From: Hyaloscypha bicolor E
Lineage: Eukaryota > Ascomycota > Leotiomycetes > Helotiales > Hyaloscyphaceae
Assembly: GCF_002865645.1 (NCBI RefSeq)
Contig: NW_020194512.1
Span: 3,761,183 to 3,825,182, forward strand
DNA: 64,000 nucleotides
Reading direction: 5' to 3'
A program made the translations under genes and the position numbers. Positions within the stretch are counted from its first letter, which is position 1, and each line of letters opens with the position of its first letter. Shown here in pieces: positions 35,501 to 48,200 of the stretch. The notes under the pieces were generated by a model. The model did not search any database, had not been told where the DNA came from, and worked only from the letters and a program-made list of their open reading frames with translations.

Positions 35501-38500
35501 ATGGCGGAATCTCGAAAACTTGACGAAGTCGGACTTCAGTCAGCCGAAAGACTCCTCAATGGCTTGGTTACAGACTCGCGACCGCTTTCTGAAGAACTTC
35601 GGAATACTAGAAGCATACATGAAGCAATCAATGCTGTCGGTCTCTCATCCGCATCTTCAACAGATAACCGACAGAGGCTCAGCCTCATCTCATCACTGAA
35701 TGAGGCTGCTGCAGGCGATCTGGAGCTAGCAGGTCTGTTCTGGAATGATTTATCAATCAAGACTCTTCGGGATGCGGCGAAGAGATACAGCATATTGTCT
35801 GGGAGAGCCAATCCAGATCTATCAATCTTCCAAATGCGGCTCTTTGCCCTCGACCCAACTGCAACACTCTACAGCATGGTAGTCGCCGATAAGATCGTTC
35901 TGCAGCCCAATAACATAAAACCAGCAATACTCCAAATCTTCGAATTTGCTCTATCTAAGGACTTCAACATCGGCAAAGAACCTATTGAGAACATTCTGAA
36001 TGCATCCGAAGTTCAGAAGATTGTCTCTGGCCAAAATTCTGAACTGGTGCAGTCCTTCTTTCGAAATCTGCAGAGATTGCAGGCCCTTGTCAGACTGCCG
36101 GAGGACGTCGCTTGCCTTATGAAATCGCCGTATGCGTCCGCACAACAAATAGCGCATACTCCTAGGAAGTCTTTCGTGACTGCGGTGGCACAGTTTGGGC
36201 TATCAGAAGACTCTGCGGTATCCATTCACGATCACGCTACCACAGTAGATGCACGCAACGAGCAGGCATGGACGGCGCTGTTAGCATCTAAAAGCCAAAC
36301 ATCGCTTGCAGCTATCGCAGGATTTACCAACCCACCAGGGACTGTAGTTCCGGCAAGCCAGGTTTCTCCAGCATCGAAGCAAGTCATCAGCTACTCAAAC
36401 CTGTTTGGAGACATAGTCATTGGTTCATGTGATGACTGTGCGTCAGTTACAGGCCCAGCAGCATACTTCGTTGACCTCCTCCGCATGCTGAAGAATGCGC
36501 CGAGCAATCCTTCCAATCTTCAATCTCCCTCGCTTCTTGACAAACTGCTCTCAAGACGTCCTGATCTAAAGAGATTAGAGCTTTCTTGCTCGAACACCAA
36601 CGTCTTGATTCCGTATGTCGACCTTGCCAATGAAGCAATGGAATCCTTCATCAAAAATCTTGGGACCGCTAGTTCTATGTCACCCATCCCCATTCAGGCT
36701 TTCAATATGGACGACCAGGACACAAGCGAAGATCGCATTGCGCAGGCTCAAGAAACGGATTACAGTATATACCGTCAACAAATTGCCTCCCAGATGTTTC
36801 CTCTGACAACCTTTCCCTACAATCAGGCTGTCGATCTCATGCGTTCATATCTACAAGCGCTTGGTTCTTCGCGATTTGAGATCCTTTCGCTATTCGGATC
36901 CAAGTATCGTCTCAATGCAAGCCAGACTTCGTTGCCATCTGCTGACACAGTTCGAACCTTTAAAGAGGCCGAAGAGGTTTTGAGCAACGCCCGAGCTGCA
37001 GAATACTTAAACTTGCAGCACGCAGACTATGTGGCGACTACAGGTAATTCGTTTTTTTCGCTGGGCTACTTCAAACAAACGGAGAATGCACAAATAGATT
37101 TGGCTACATACTCTAAGCAGATAGGAGTCCTTAGCACGGGAGAGTACTGGGGCTTTGCTTCGAAAAACAATCAGTCAGCAGATCAGATCATGATTTCGGA
37201 ACAAGATGGCCAAGGTCTTCCTTACGTCAAAGACCAACTCCTGCCTAGAGCAGCCATATCAGTCCAAGAGCTATTGGATGTTCTCAAGTCTCGCTTTTTG
37301 GGAGGCCAACTCGTTTTGGAGAACATCGACAACTCCGCCACATTCTCCGGCAATCTACAAGACCTGAGGCTGCGTCATCCTACCAAAGATAAATCAAATG
37401 GTCCCTTGGCCACGCAAGATTGCAATGCACTCCAGACCTTTCTAAGGCTGTGGCGGAAAACGTCGTGGTCAATCTCCGACTTGGATTGTGCTCTCGCCTG
37501 CTTTGGCGTTTCCGGTCTGACTGGTTCTTCACTGCCGCGAGTGGAACAGCAGACCATCAATGCCTTGGCTGCCGTTCATCAGATCTCGACCCTCACTGGT
37601 ATTGAAATATCAAGACTCATACCCCTGTGGGGTATTATAGACACCGATGGAGACAAGTCACTCTATGCCAGACTTTTCCTGCACGGGAAATCCAACAAAA
37701 GTGATCCTGTGTTCGGGAAAAACGACAAAGGCAGATTCTTGGACAACAATGCAAAGCTCTCCGAGCATCGGACTGTGTTGCTTGCCACATTTCGATTATC
37801 AGTGGGAACTTTCGATGCCATTCTTACAACGGCAAAGATTGAGGATGATGCACTTAATTTACCGAATCTGTCTGCCATATACAGAATTTCGCTCTTTTGT
37901 CGGATTCTCGACATCAACCCTGTGCAGTACGGCGGATTCCTGTCTCTACTAGGCGATGGCGCATCTCTGTTCAAGGATCCTCAAACTACACTGGACATCA
38001 TTACGGGATGGCAGAAATGCACTGAAAATGGTCTCAGCATCGACCAAGTGCTGTTCATTACTGGCAAAGATGCAGACCCAGGAGTGAGAGGCCTTGCATC
38101 TGACTTTTCAATCCAACAGGTCGTGTCAATCACTTCAGCCATCATCACTGGCTTAATCAACATTCAACAAGATTTGCCAGTCGTTGAGCCTGACTCGACC
38201 ATCTCTGCGAGTGAAGTCGCGAAGATATCCGCTATGTTGTTTGATCCCGCAACGGCCCCGGGAGTGGCCGCATTCATTGAGGGTAAGACATCGATTCCCT
38301 GGGCAAGATTTGCATTATATCTAACCTCTCTGCAGGTTCTTCTGCCGTTTCCGCCGAGGAAAAATCGGCAGTGTATCAAAACGTGCTGTTGAAGTATTTC
38401 GCAGGCAAGGAAGACCAAGCTCGCAATGTCTTCTTCGATCAAAATCAGCCAACTGGAACAGCCGAAGAAATCGCAATCGCTCTCGAGCAGAATCTGAATA

Positions 38501-41500
38501 AACGCCGATCATTCTTTGCGGCGTCCGTCCTTCCATCGGTAAAATCTCGACTGACCAACAATCTCGTGATCAATACTCTTTCGCCCCTCTTCCCTGACTT
38601 GGACGCTGCACTTCTACGTATCATGGCCTCGGACATCATTCGCATTGCCGATCAACAAACTCCAGCTTTGGAGGTGCTCAGTATTCTTTTAACTTCAAAT
38701 ATATCTGCACTCTCGCATGACTCTGCTGAGGCTTTTTTCAAGCCCCTGTCCACCGACACGTACTGTTTATTTGTCCCTGATCCACAGGTTGCGAACAAAC
38801 CTACCATCCTGTTGGATGGTACAGCTCTCATGTTCGAACAAGGTAAACAAGGCTGGGTGTCCAACGAACTCAGGTTGCTCAATGGGCAAGCATACCATTT
38901 GCAAAGGGCGGGTGGAAATCTGGCTGATTGCTCCTATTCAACGCAGCGCAGCCCCAGCCAACCCTTCACGTCCAATGTCCTCATTTGCCAAAGTACATTA
39001 GACACTGGACGTAATGCATTACGTGCGATCTCACGCTCAGCAAATTCTATTAGCACGTTCAAGCTGAATCTCGACGAGGTTCTCTACATGAAGGGTCAGA
39101 AACCTGGTACAGCGCTGGCGGTTGACTTCAATCGCTTGTCATATAGTACTGTCAAACTCCTTCAGGAGTTTAGCACGTTACGTGACAGGCTCAACTCGTC
39201 CGAATCGCTACTCGACTTATTCAAGTGGATTGATCTTCCGCAGCGCGATGGAAGTCTTGCAAAGAAATTGTCTGTTCTTTCCGCATTGCCAGAGCTTCAA
39301 ATTCAAGAATTTTTGGACGCTAAATACACTAAATTGACTCCGGGTGAGACCATCCAATTGTTCCGTCGCACCTCGGAGCTGAACAGCTTGTTGGATTCCA
39401 TGGCATTTGTTTCTCGAGTTGGAGTGCCTGGTTTGACATTGAAATCGCTCTTCAAGTGGGCGACTCCAGTGCCTCCACCATTCTTAGACGCAGATTTTGA
39501 AAATGCTGCGGATCTTCGCCTTCTGGCACAATCGATACCAACGGCGCCCACTGGGGACAATCTTCTTGCTCAGGCCAACAATCGTCTACGAAACAACCAG
39601 CGCACCGCTCTTGTCAGTTATCTTCTGCAGCAAGATTACCTCAAACAGCGAGGCATTTCCGACGCAGACAGCCTTTTTGAATTCTTCCTCATTGACGTCC
39701 AAATGGGGGCATGCTTGCAGACATCTCGAATCAAACAGGCAATTTCCACTATTCAATTGTACATCCAACGATGCATCCTCGGTCTCGAGAAAGCGGAGGG
39801 TGTCGCAAGTGGCACCATCAACATGGACCGCTGGAAATGGATGCAGAAATACAGACTGTGGGAGGCTAACAGGAAAGTTTTTCTTTACCCGGAAAATTGG
39901 CTTGACCCAACTCTGCGCGATGACAAGACCGAGGTTTTCCAGGCGCTCGAATCAAGCATCCTGCAAAACGATCTCAACCCCACCAGTTTGGTCGATCAAG
40001 TGAAGAAGTACATCTACGATACTGATGCAGTTGCTGATCTCGACGTGCAAGCCTACGTATGGGATAAAGTCAAAGACTACAGCGGCACATTCCATTTCTT
40101 CGCGCGCACAAGAACTGCCCCGTACATATATTATTACCGCAGTTTGGAAATCGTGGAGAGTGAGGACTCTGGACGACTCAAGACATTCTGGAAACCGTGG
40201 ACCAAGATTGATGTCGACGTACCTGTACAAGAGGTTGACGCGGATGGAAAGCTTCTCCCAGTTTCGGGCTCCTACCTGACGCCAGCACTTTATGGTCGAC
40301 GTTTATTCCTCTTCCTTCCTCAGATTACATTGAAGACTACACCGAGCCCAACTACTGCTGTCAAACCCATGCAAACAATTGGCAACCAGTCACCAAATGA
40401 CAACAGGGCATCAAAATACTGGCAGGTCCAGATCGGCTGGACCGAATATCGTAATGGAAGGTGGTCTCCAAAGCAAATCTCTCAAGCAACGCTTGTAGTC
40501 AAAGGCGCGCAGGACGGCGACTTTCCGTTGTCCGTTGCTGCTGCGCCATCTGCGCAGATATGGACTAAAGCACAGGAATTTCCTCAGGTCTCATCGTTCA
40601 AATTTTGGATTCGCTCTCGACCAAATTTGTTTGATTCCGGTGCCACAAATATCCTGGTCATCGATGTGGAACGCTGGATAGATGCCGGAGACAACAAAAC
40701 TTATCTCAACTATCCGCTTGGAAGATTCGAAATGCGTGGCCCACAACTTGTCCTCGCGGACATCAAGTCACTTTCGGATCCGTACAAGACTCCATGGAAG
40801 CCTACAGTCCCTACCGTTTTTGCAAAGCTCCCATGGCACGTAGAAGATTCCAAAGGTTCTACTACTCCTGGTATTGCCATTGGTCGTGGGACCACAAACG
40901 AACAACCACTCCTCGGTATTGTGCCTCCACCCTCCGACACTCAAACAAAAAGAGATGTCAAATGGACTATGTCCTTCAACGATTCGCGTCTCACCAAAGC
41001 TACTGGTCTCGTTCAAGATGTTGCAACAACTGAAAGCACAATTTCTTATTTCACATATCCTCCGATCTCTTCCACGACGACATTCGCTGCGGATATCTTT
41101 CAGCATGCCCTGTCTCCTGGCATGGTGGAAATGTCTACAACGTATGATAGTCTTGACAAGGTTTACGCATATCTTGCGAATGCTCCGGAATCCGCGAAAT
41201 TCCTTGCCTTTGGTAAACGAAACGGAGCGGTCCACGAGCTGTCAACACCTTACGCAGTCTACAATTGGGAGCTTGGTGCTCATATCATAATGCTGCTCAT
41301 GGAGAGATTGCAAGCTACGCAGCAATATGACTTGGCATTGGAAATAGCTCACTTCGCCTTTGATCCCACTATCGATAGTTCCAGTCTCGATCGTTGCTGG
41401 CTTTTCCCACCTTTCAAGGACCTGGCCAAAGGAAGGATCGATTCCATTGAGGACATTCTGAACCGTCTTCAGCCATCATCCGGAGCAGAAAGCGAAATGC

Positions 41501-44136
41501 GAACAAACATCATCGAGTGGCGCAAAGCCCCTTTCAATACGCACGTCATTGCCCGTGGAAGACCTTTGGCGTACATGAAAAGGATCGTGATGAAATACAT
41601 CGAGATCTTGATTGCAAGTGGTGACGAATACTTCCGACAGAACACTCTCGAGGCTATTCCTTTCGCGATTCAGCGCTATGTCGAAGCTTCACATGTCTAC
41701 GGTGCTGCCCCGCAAGCCATTCCAAAACTCGCAAAGCCAAAATACAAATCATATGCTGATCTGGAGACTACCTTCAACGATTTCTCAAATGCTGCATTTG
41801 ACATGGAATTGGATTTTCCCTTCTTCAGCGATCCTGCATCAAGAGGTACTATTGGTACAAGCAACACCTTCAGCCTTACTGGAATTCTCAAGTCGACCTA
41901 CTTCTGTGTCCCGCCAAATCCCAGGCTTGCCGAGCTTCGGAACCTCATTGATGACCGTCTTTTCAAGATACGAAATTGTCAGGATATTAACGGCCTGTCC
42001 CGAAGTCTTGCACTTTTCGAGCCTCCTATTGATCCTGGTATGCTGGTGAGGGCTGCAGCAAAAGGTATCAGCCTAAGCGAACTTTTCAATGATACAGTTG
42101 GCCCGATGCCAAACTATCGATTCGTCTATCTGTTGCAAAAAACGTTCGAAATGTGTGGTGAGCTTAAGAGCATAGGCGCATTGTTCCTGTCCGTCAGGGA
42201 GAAGAAGGATGCGGAAGCTTTGTCAAATCTGCGTGCTCACCAGGACAAGGTCATTCAAGCACTCACAATTGGGCTGAAGGAAATGGCCAAGAGGGAGGCC
42301 GAGAAGACTATTGTTGGGTTGGAGGAGACTCGGAAGGGTCAAGTTTCGAGGCTGATGTACTACCTTGCGCTTACTGGAGAGCAATCCAAAGGCGTGCCTG
42401 GTGAAAACTCCGACTGGGAAGACCTCACTCAATCCATCGAACAGCCAACCACGGACGATCTGAGAATGACATCAAATGAGAAACTTGAAATGGACAAGGC
42501 TGGAGAAGCGGCACAACTAAACCAGAAGGCTACAATTGTGGATATCACGGCAAGCATTCTGAAAGCCATTCCCGACATCAGTGAGCAAGTTGAGCCTCTT
42601 GGAGTTGGTGTCTCCATAGGCTCAATCACTGCAAATTTGTCCGACGCACTTCAGATCTCCGCCAGCGTCATGCGTTACCAAGCGCAGGCCCGTAATGACG
42701 AAGGAGCTCGAGCTTCGCGAAAATCAGGTCTCATTCGTCAGCTGCAAGAACGTCGAATGCAGGCAAACATGGCCGGTCGTGACATCAAGGGGACAGATAA
42801 ACAGATCGACGCCATGCGAGTGAGGTTGGAAATGTGTGAGAGAGATATCAAATTACAGCAGCAGCAAGTCGCCCATGCCACCGAGATGGAAGACTGGCTC
42901 AAGAACAAGTACACCGGCGAGCAATTATATGCTTGGATGGACGGGACAGTACGAAACCTCTTCTATCAAACTTACGTCCTGGCAAATGATCTTGCCAAGA
43001 AGGCTCAAAAAGCGTTTCGATTTGAGAGAGGTGATCAGGCCACAGACTTCATTGAGCAAGGCTATTGGGACAGCGGACGAGATGGGTTGATGTCGGGTGA
43101 GAATCTCTTCTTGGCTTTGAAGAGGTTGGAAGCAGCCTACGTCGACAAAGATAGCCATGATTTTGAGGTTGTCAAAAACGTCTCGCTTCGACAAGTTCAA
43201 CCATGGGCCTTGATCTCTTTACGCGAGACGTCCACGGCTGAATTCACCATTCCAGAAGAGTTCTTCGACTTCGACTTCCCGGGTCAGTACTGTCGCCGGA
43301 TCAAATCCGTCAGCATGTCCATTCCTTGCATCGTTGGACCCTACACTGGAGTCAACGCAACCTTGACGCTACTCGAGCACCGATATCGAATCAAAGGAGA
43401 TGCAAAGAGCGGGCAAGACTATCCTCAAAATTCACTTGAAGATGACCGATTCCGCACTGATCAGATTCCAATCTCATCCATCGCAGTCAGTCACGGCCAA
43501 CAAGATAGCGGAGCCTTCGCACTCAACTTCAGCGACGAACGATATATCCCCTTCGAAGGCGCCGGAGCCATCAGCAAGTGGCGCATCGAGCTACCCACAG
43601 CCGTCAAGCAATTCGACTACAACTCCATCAGCGACGTGGTACTGCACATGCGATACACCACATTGGCAGGCGGCGTAGCCTTCCGCAAAGCAGCGTCCGA
43701 CTCAGCCCGCTCATTCCAAAATAAGGCTTCCGATCTGGCAGCCACAGAAGGCATTTTCGCCGTTTTCGACCTGAAGAACGACTTTGCGACCGAATGGTCC
43801 CGATTCATCAATTCGGATAAGACGCAGCCTGCCACCATGCCACTTCAAGCGCTGCAAGATCGCCTACCGTTCTTCACTCGAGCGCGTACGGTGAAGGCGG
43901 AGTCTATTTCAGTCTTGGTCTCGTCGAGCCAGAAGATTGACATGACGAAGGACATCAGCCTCACTGCAGCGTCCAGCGTGCCTTTGAAGGCTGGGACTAA
44001 TATCGGAACGTATCAAGTTGGTATGGCGGCGGGCTTGGATGAGAAGGTGGGAGACTGGAATATCACGCTTACAGTTGACGGAATGAAGGCAGGTGTTCAG
44101 AGGATTGCGGTGTTGATTCGATACACGCTTTCTTAA
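35501..44136 (+). CDS. TcA-like subunit of an ABC-type insecticidal toxin complex (2,860 aa, one intron)
   Basis: Exons 35,501-38,282 and 38,336-44,136 total 8,583 nt, in frame. Bacterial TcA forms the bell-shaped pentamer that binds cells, makes the translocation channel and docks TcB-TcC. Visible here: a VRP1-type N-terminal segment (GSCDDCASVTGPAAYFVDLL at residue about 308, followed by RRPDLKRLELSCSNT and PYVDLANEAME); a large middle region; the ABC-toxin segment FHFFARTRTAPYIYYYRSLE (about 1,512); and a long helical, coiled-coil region rich in Glu/Arg/Gln (about 2,300-2,470) with EQLYAWMDGTVRNLFYQTYV. The TcB-binding C-terminal domain has FPGQYCRRIKSVSMSIPCIV (about 2,575), then GPYTGVNATL. 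It is somewhat longer than typical bacterial TcA (about 2,500 aa). No signal peptide is seen. The start has a purine at -3 and G at +4. No internal stops or frame breaks. It is divergent from the 782-aa gene, separated by the transposon. Confidence 0.92.
38283..38335 (+). other. Spliceosomal intron in the TcA-like gene (53 nt)
   Basis: GTAAGACATC at the 5' end, TCTAAC branch-like sequence, CTCTCTGCAG at the 3' end. It joins a codon split after its first base and restores one continuous frame. Without splicing the frame stops at 38,392. Confidence 0.9.
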
Positions 44137-45104
44137 TTAAGGAAAAATGCTGGGCTTAGTCAGAATAATGGATGGCGATGATGTAAACTTGGAAAATTTG
44201 AAAGTACTGGAATTGGAATTGGAATTGGAATTGTTTTGATTTTATTTTGTTTAAAGTCTTATTGAAAAGTGAATGAAGATGCAAATGCAGTTAATTATTA
44301 CAATCATTAACATCTCTTTCCACGACAGTTGATCCTTCTTGCCCACACTATCAATTCGTATGATGTTTCTCCCTTGATCTAATCTCTTGAGACTTGCCTA
44401 TCAATTAGAAGATGCTCTCTAGGTTCATTAAGAGCCTGAGTGCCGCCGGGAGAAGTAGCAAAGCCGGCATTTTCGTAACGCACTGTGGTCAAAGCTGGCT
44501 TTGCTTAACGAGAAGGAACGAATCAAAAAGCTACGTTTTCGTTGAGAAAGTCGCCAAGTAGTAGTTGGCTGCACAGCTTCAGCCGTAAGATTACTGGAGA
44601 CAACGACCCCACAACCATAACACTTAACTCAAAAAACCTCGAGATGTTACTAGCAATCAAATCCACATCCTCTGATTCCAGCTTAAGCCCTAAAACCTGC
44701 TGCCCAGTTGAGAGTGATGAAGTGTTCTCAGAGGCACATTCCAATCTCGCCGCTAACGAGTTTCAGTTTCTAGGCGCACTCAACAGCCTCATCACCTTCT
44801 GGGGTCACTTGGAATCAGTGGGAGAACATTACAGAAGTTTCGAATCAACATAGCATGAGACATAGGTAGTCCCAATAAAGTAAAAATCAACCAATTATGA
44901 ATATTCGATCCCTGTCAATGCTGCAAATTTCACATTTCTGGACGCTCAAATATTGTATAGTCCATGCACACTCTCAGATACTAGAACGAAAACAAAGTGT
45001 GACAATAAAAGGAAGCAGCCATTCATTGGCATGAATTCACTTAAAGTGGTGGGAAACTGGAATCCATGAAATCAGCGTTACAACCTGACACCCGGCAGTT
45101 CGAA
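44137..45104. other. Intergenic region downstream of the TcA-like gene
   Basis: Normal composition. Contains the 3' UTR of the TcA-like gene and four GGAATT units at about 44,209-44,235. A plus-strand frame (44,542-44,853) looks faintly protein-like but is overlapped by an antisense frame of similar length. No family is recognised, so no gene is called. Confidence 0.4.
44209..44235. repeat. Hexanucleotide repeat (GGAATT)n
   Basis: Four tandem GGAATT units about 75 bp after the TcA stop codon, probably in the 3' UTR. Confidence 0.85.
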
Positions 45105-45261
45105 TCACCCCACAAACTCCCTTTGCGCACTCAACGCCTTCTCTAACAACTTTGGAAACCACCTCTTCCCAACATCTTGATGACTCGTCACCCTCGAAAT
45201 CTGCACCCCCTCTCCAATATTCTCCCGAAACATCTTATTGAACGTCGCCTCAGCCTCACTC
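45105..45261 (-). pseudogene. C-terminal fragment of an unidentified gene, truncated by the AT block
   Basis: Minus-strand frame of about 52 codons ending in TGA at 45,107-45,105. It reads protein-like: EATFNKMFRENIGEGVQISR, then RVTSHQDVGKRWFPKLLEKA and AQREFVG. Composition is normal to about 45,261, then switches abruptly to RIPed sequence with no continuing exon. The gene was therefore probably cut by a repeat insertion, leaving only its last exon or part of it. An intron whose acceptor is the ATTAG at the boundary, with upstream exons lying further away, is less likely. Family not recognised. Confidence 0.6.
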
Positions 45262-48200
45262 CTAATATAATATTATATTCATAATCCTCTAAGCCTATAG
45301 CTAGCTTAAAATACCTGGTAATACCTAATTTGCCTAATTTCTTTAAGAAATATATTTATTATACTAAAGCCAGTTATAATAGTAATACAGACACCTTACT
45401 AGATCTCTTTTAGCTATTACTATATGAGCTAAGAACCCTATAGCCTACTACTATATTAAATTCTCCGAATTCTCTTTAGAAATAACTCAGGTAATAGGCC
45501 TAATCTATTATTGAGATTCTACTAATAAGGAACTAACTAAAAGACTTTGCTTCTATTTCCCCTAAATCCTTAATATTCCGTAAATCGATTCTATTACCTA
45601 TTTCTTTACCAGATAATTAGATAGACAAATATTCTATAACTAAGTATTTCTTATTATTCCGAGTAATAATACTAGTTAATAGCCTAATAAACGGATATCC
45701 GGAACTCAATTACCCAGACTTCAATTCTCTAGACTTTATCTCTTTTATAGTACTACTAGCTATATAAGATATTAGCCTAAAGGTCTATAATAATTCTAAG
45801 CTTAATTAGCTCTTATATCTTATAACTAAGACTTCTTTTATAAAAGCTAACTTGCTAGAACTATTCGAGCTATAATACTTTAAAGAAGTTATAGTAGATC
45901 CGGATTCTAATAAATAAATAGATATAATAAAGAAGGAGTTCTTATTTTTATAAGAGAATAAGATCTAGATACTAGTTAATTATCTAACGAATTAGTAAGT
46001 TCTGTCTAGTAAATAGATATATAAATATAAATAAGAACTATATAGCTAGATTATCTAATATAAAGCCTAATAGATAATCCGGAAAGATTAGTAAAAGAAG
46101 GAAATTAACTTTAATAAGACCTTTATTATAGTTATTAAAATAATAAGCTATAAGCTTATTTTTATTTTTATAGCTATTTTTAATTAGAAAATTAATTAAA
46201 TAGATATTAAAACTATATTTCTATATAGGAAAATAGAAAAAATAATTTATATAAAATAGCTAACTAGTTTTAAAAACAGATTAGTTAAGGTTTATAAGCT
46301 TAACTATATACTTTATAATCTAAAGTAAGTCTTCTAAATATAATATAATATATTATTAGAATTCTTTTAATAGCTTAATTTTTAATTACTAGATATTAAT
46401 ACTAGTATCTTTTATAAAAAAAACTATTATTATTACTATTTATATAAATAATTTACTAATTATTAGAAGAGATTATAAAAAAATTAATATATTTAAGTAA
46501 GCTTTTAATAAATAATATTAAATAAATAATTTCGAAGCTATTAACTTTTATTTAGAAATAATAATTATATAAGACTATTTGAATTATATATTTTATTTTA
46601 AATAATAGTTCTATATTATAAAGATATTTCAGGATTTTAGTATAAAAATTATAAACTAGCTATAACTCTAATAAACCCGAATAGAAGTAATTTTATTTCT
46701 ATACTAAAAGATTACCTGGCCTTTTTATTTAAAATTAAGAAATATTAGAAGCTAATTAGCTCTTTTATATATACTATATTTAAATTCTATTCTAATATTA
46801 CTTTTATAATATCTATAATTAGTTAATTTACTATAAACCTAATAGCTAAATATATTACTATAATAAAGAGAATTCTATAATATTTATAGAATATATTTAT
46901 ATATTAACTTATATATTATAGAGATCTTTAAGTATTAATAGACTATTTAAATACGAACTAGATAAATAATAAAGATATTTAATAGTTAATTAGTAGTTTT
47001 ATTTTTAATATAAGTAGTAATATTATTAACTAGTTATTAAAAAAGCAAAATATTATTATTCTATTCTCTTATAAGTTCGAAACTATAGCTTAGATATAAG
47101 TAGCTAAAAAGGTAATCTAGCTAAGCTATTTTCTGGCTTAGATTCTTTAGAAAAAAACAGATTATTATAGTTATATATTATAATAACTAGTTTTATATTT
47201 AAATAAAATATATTAATATCTAGAAAAAGTAAATATAGGAAGCTATTATAGTAAAATAAATAAAGCTAGAATATATTTTTACTAATCTTTAACTAGTAGA
47301 TAAGCTTATAAAACTACTTATAAAAATAAGTTCGAGTTCTTTTAGAATATAATTAGTATTAAGAAAATACTCTAATTATAAATAATAGAAAATAAAAGAA
47401 ATAATATAAGAGAACTTATTTAGATATATAATTTTTATATAATTTTTCTAAATAAAATAGCTATTATTACTATAACTTTATTTTTAATAATTTCGGGTAA
47501 TTTTTAAAGTTTCTATATTCTATTTTAATTCTTTATAGTATTTTATATAAGATCTAAGAGAAATTAAATATAATAGTATTAAAAAAAGAAGTTTTTTATT
47601 TAAAAACTTTATAATTTAATCTTTTTATATTTTAGTTATATACTAATTCTCTTTATACTAGTTTATTACTAGTTATTAAATAACTATAAATAGATACCTC
47701 TTGTTTTCTATAACTCTTTCTTTTTTCTAGTAAAACTCTAATTAATTAAAAAACTCTTTAAAAAATTTAATCTTATAACTTATAAGTTTCTAGTTTTTAA
47801 ATATTTTAAAACTTACTTTTTAGTAACTTATTCTTTTATAATAAATATTAATATTATATATAAAAAGCTTTTAATAATAGAATAGTTATAAGAAAATATT
47901 AATAATACTAAAAAAATATAAGACTAGATTATAATAGAAAAAGAAAATCCTAATATATTTACTTTTAATACTATAGAGAATATTAAATCCCGAAGCTATA
48001 ATAAGTTTAACTTCTATAAATATATTTCCTATAGCTTGTTTTATAATGTAAAGAAATTATTTAAAGGTATTAGATATATTAATACTAAAAAGGCTATTTA
48101 TAATATAATAGATCTAATCTAGTTCTTTTTCTTTTACTTTTAAAGCTTTAAATAAATTTAATTTTTAATAAGATCTAGAGCTATTTGAGCTTTATTATAG

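Noticed and set aside
35184..35699. 171-codon plus-strand open frame before the TcA gene
   Set aside because: It overlaps the TcA start out of frame and has no protein-like pattern.
35501..44136. Two separate TcA genes (35,501-38,392 and 38,371-44,136)
   Set aside because: A canonical 53-nt intron joins them exactly in frame, and the domain content is that of one TcA protein.
13673..44136. Bacterial contamination or prophage island
   Set aside because: The toxin genes have spliceosomal introns and the flanks are RIPed fungal retroelements, with no operon-like spacing or Shine-Dalgarno sites.
44523..44853. Small gene downstream of TcA
   Set aside because: Open frames of similar length overlap on both strands, with no family match and no splice evidence.
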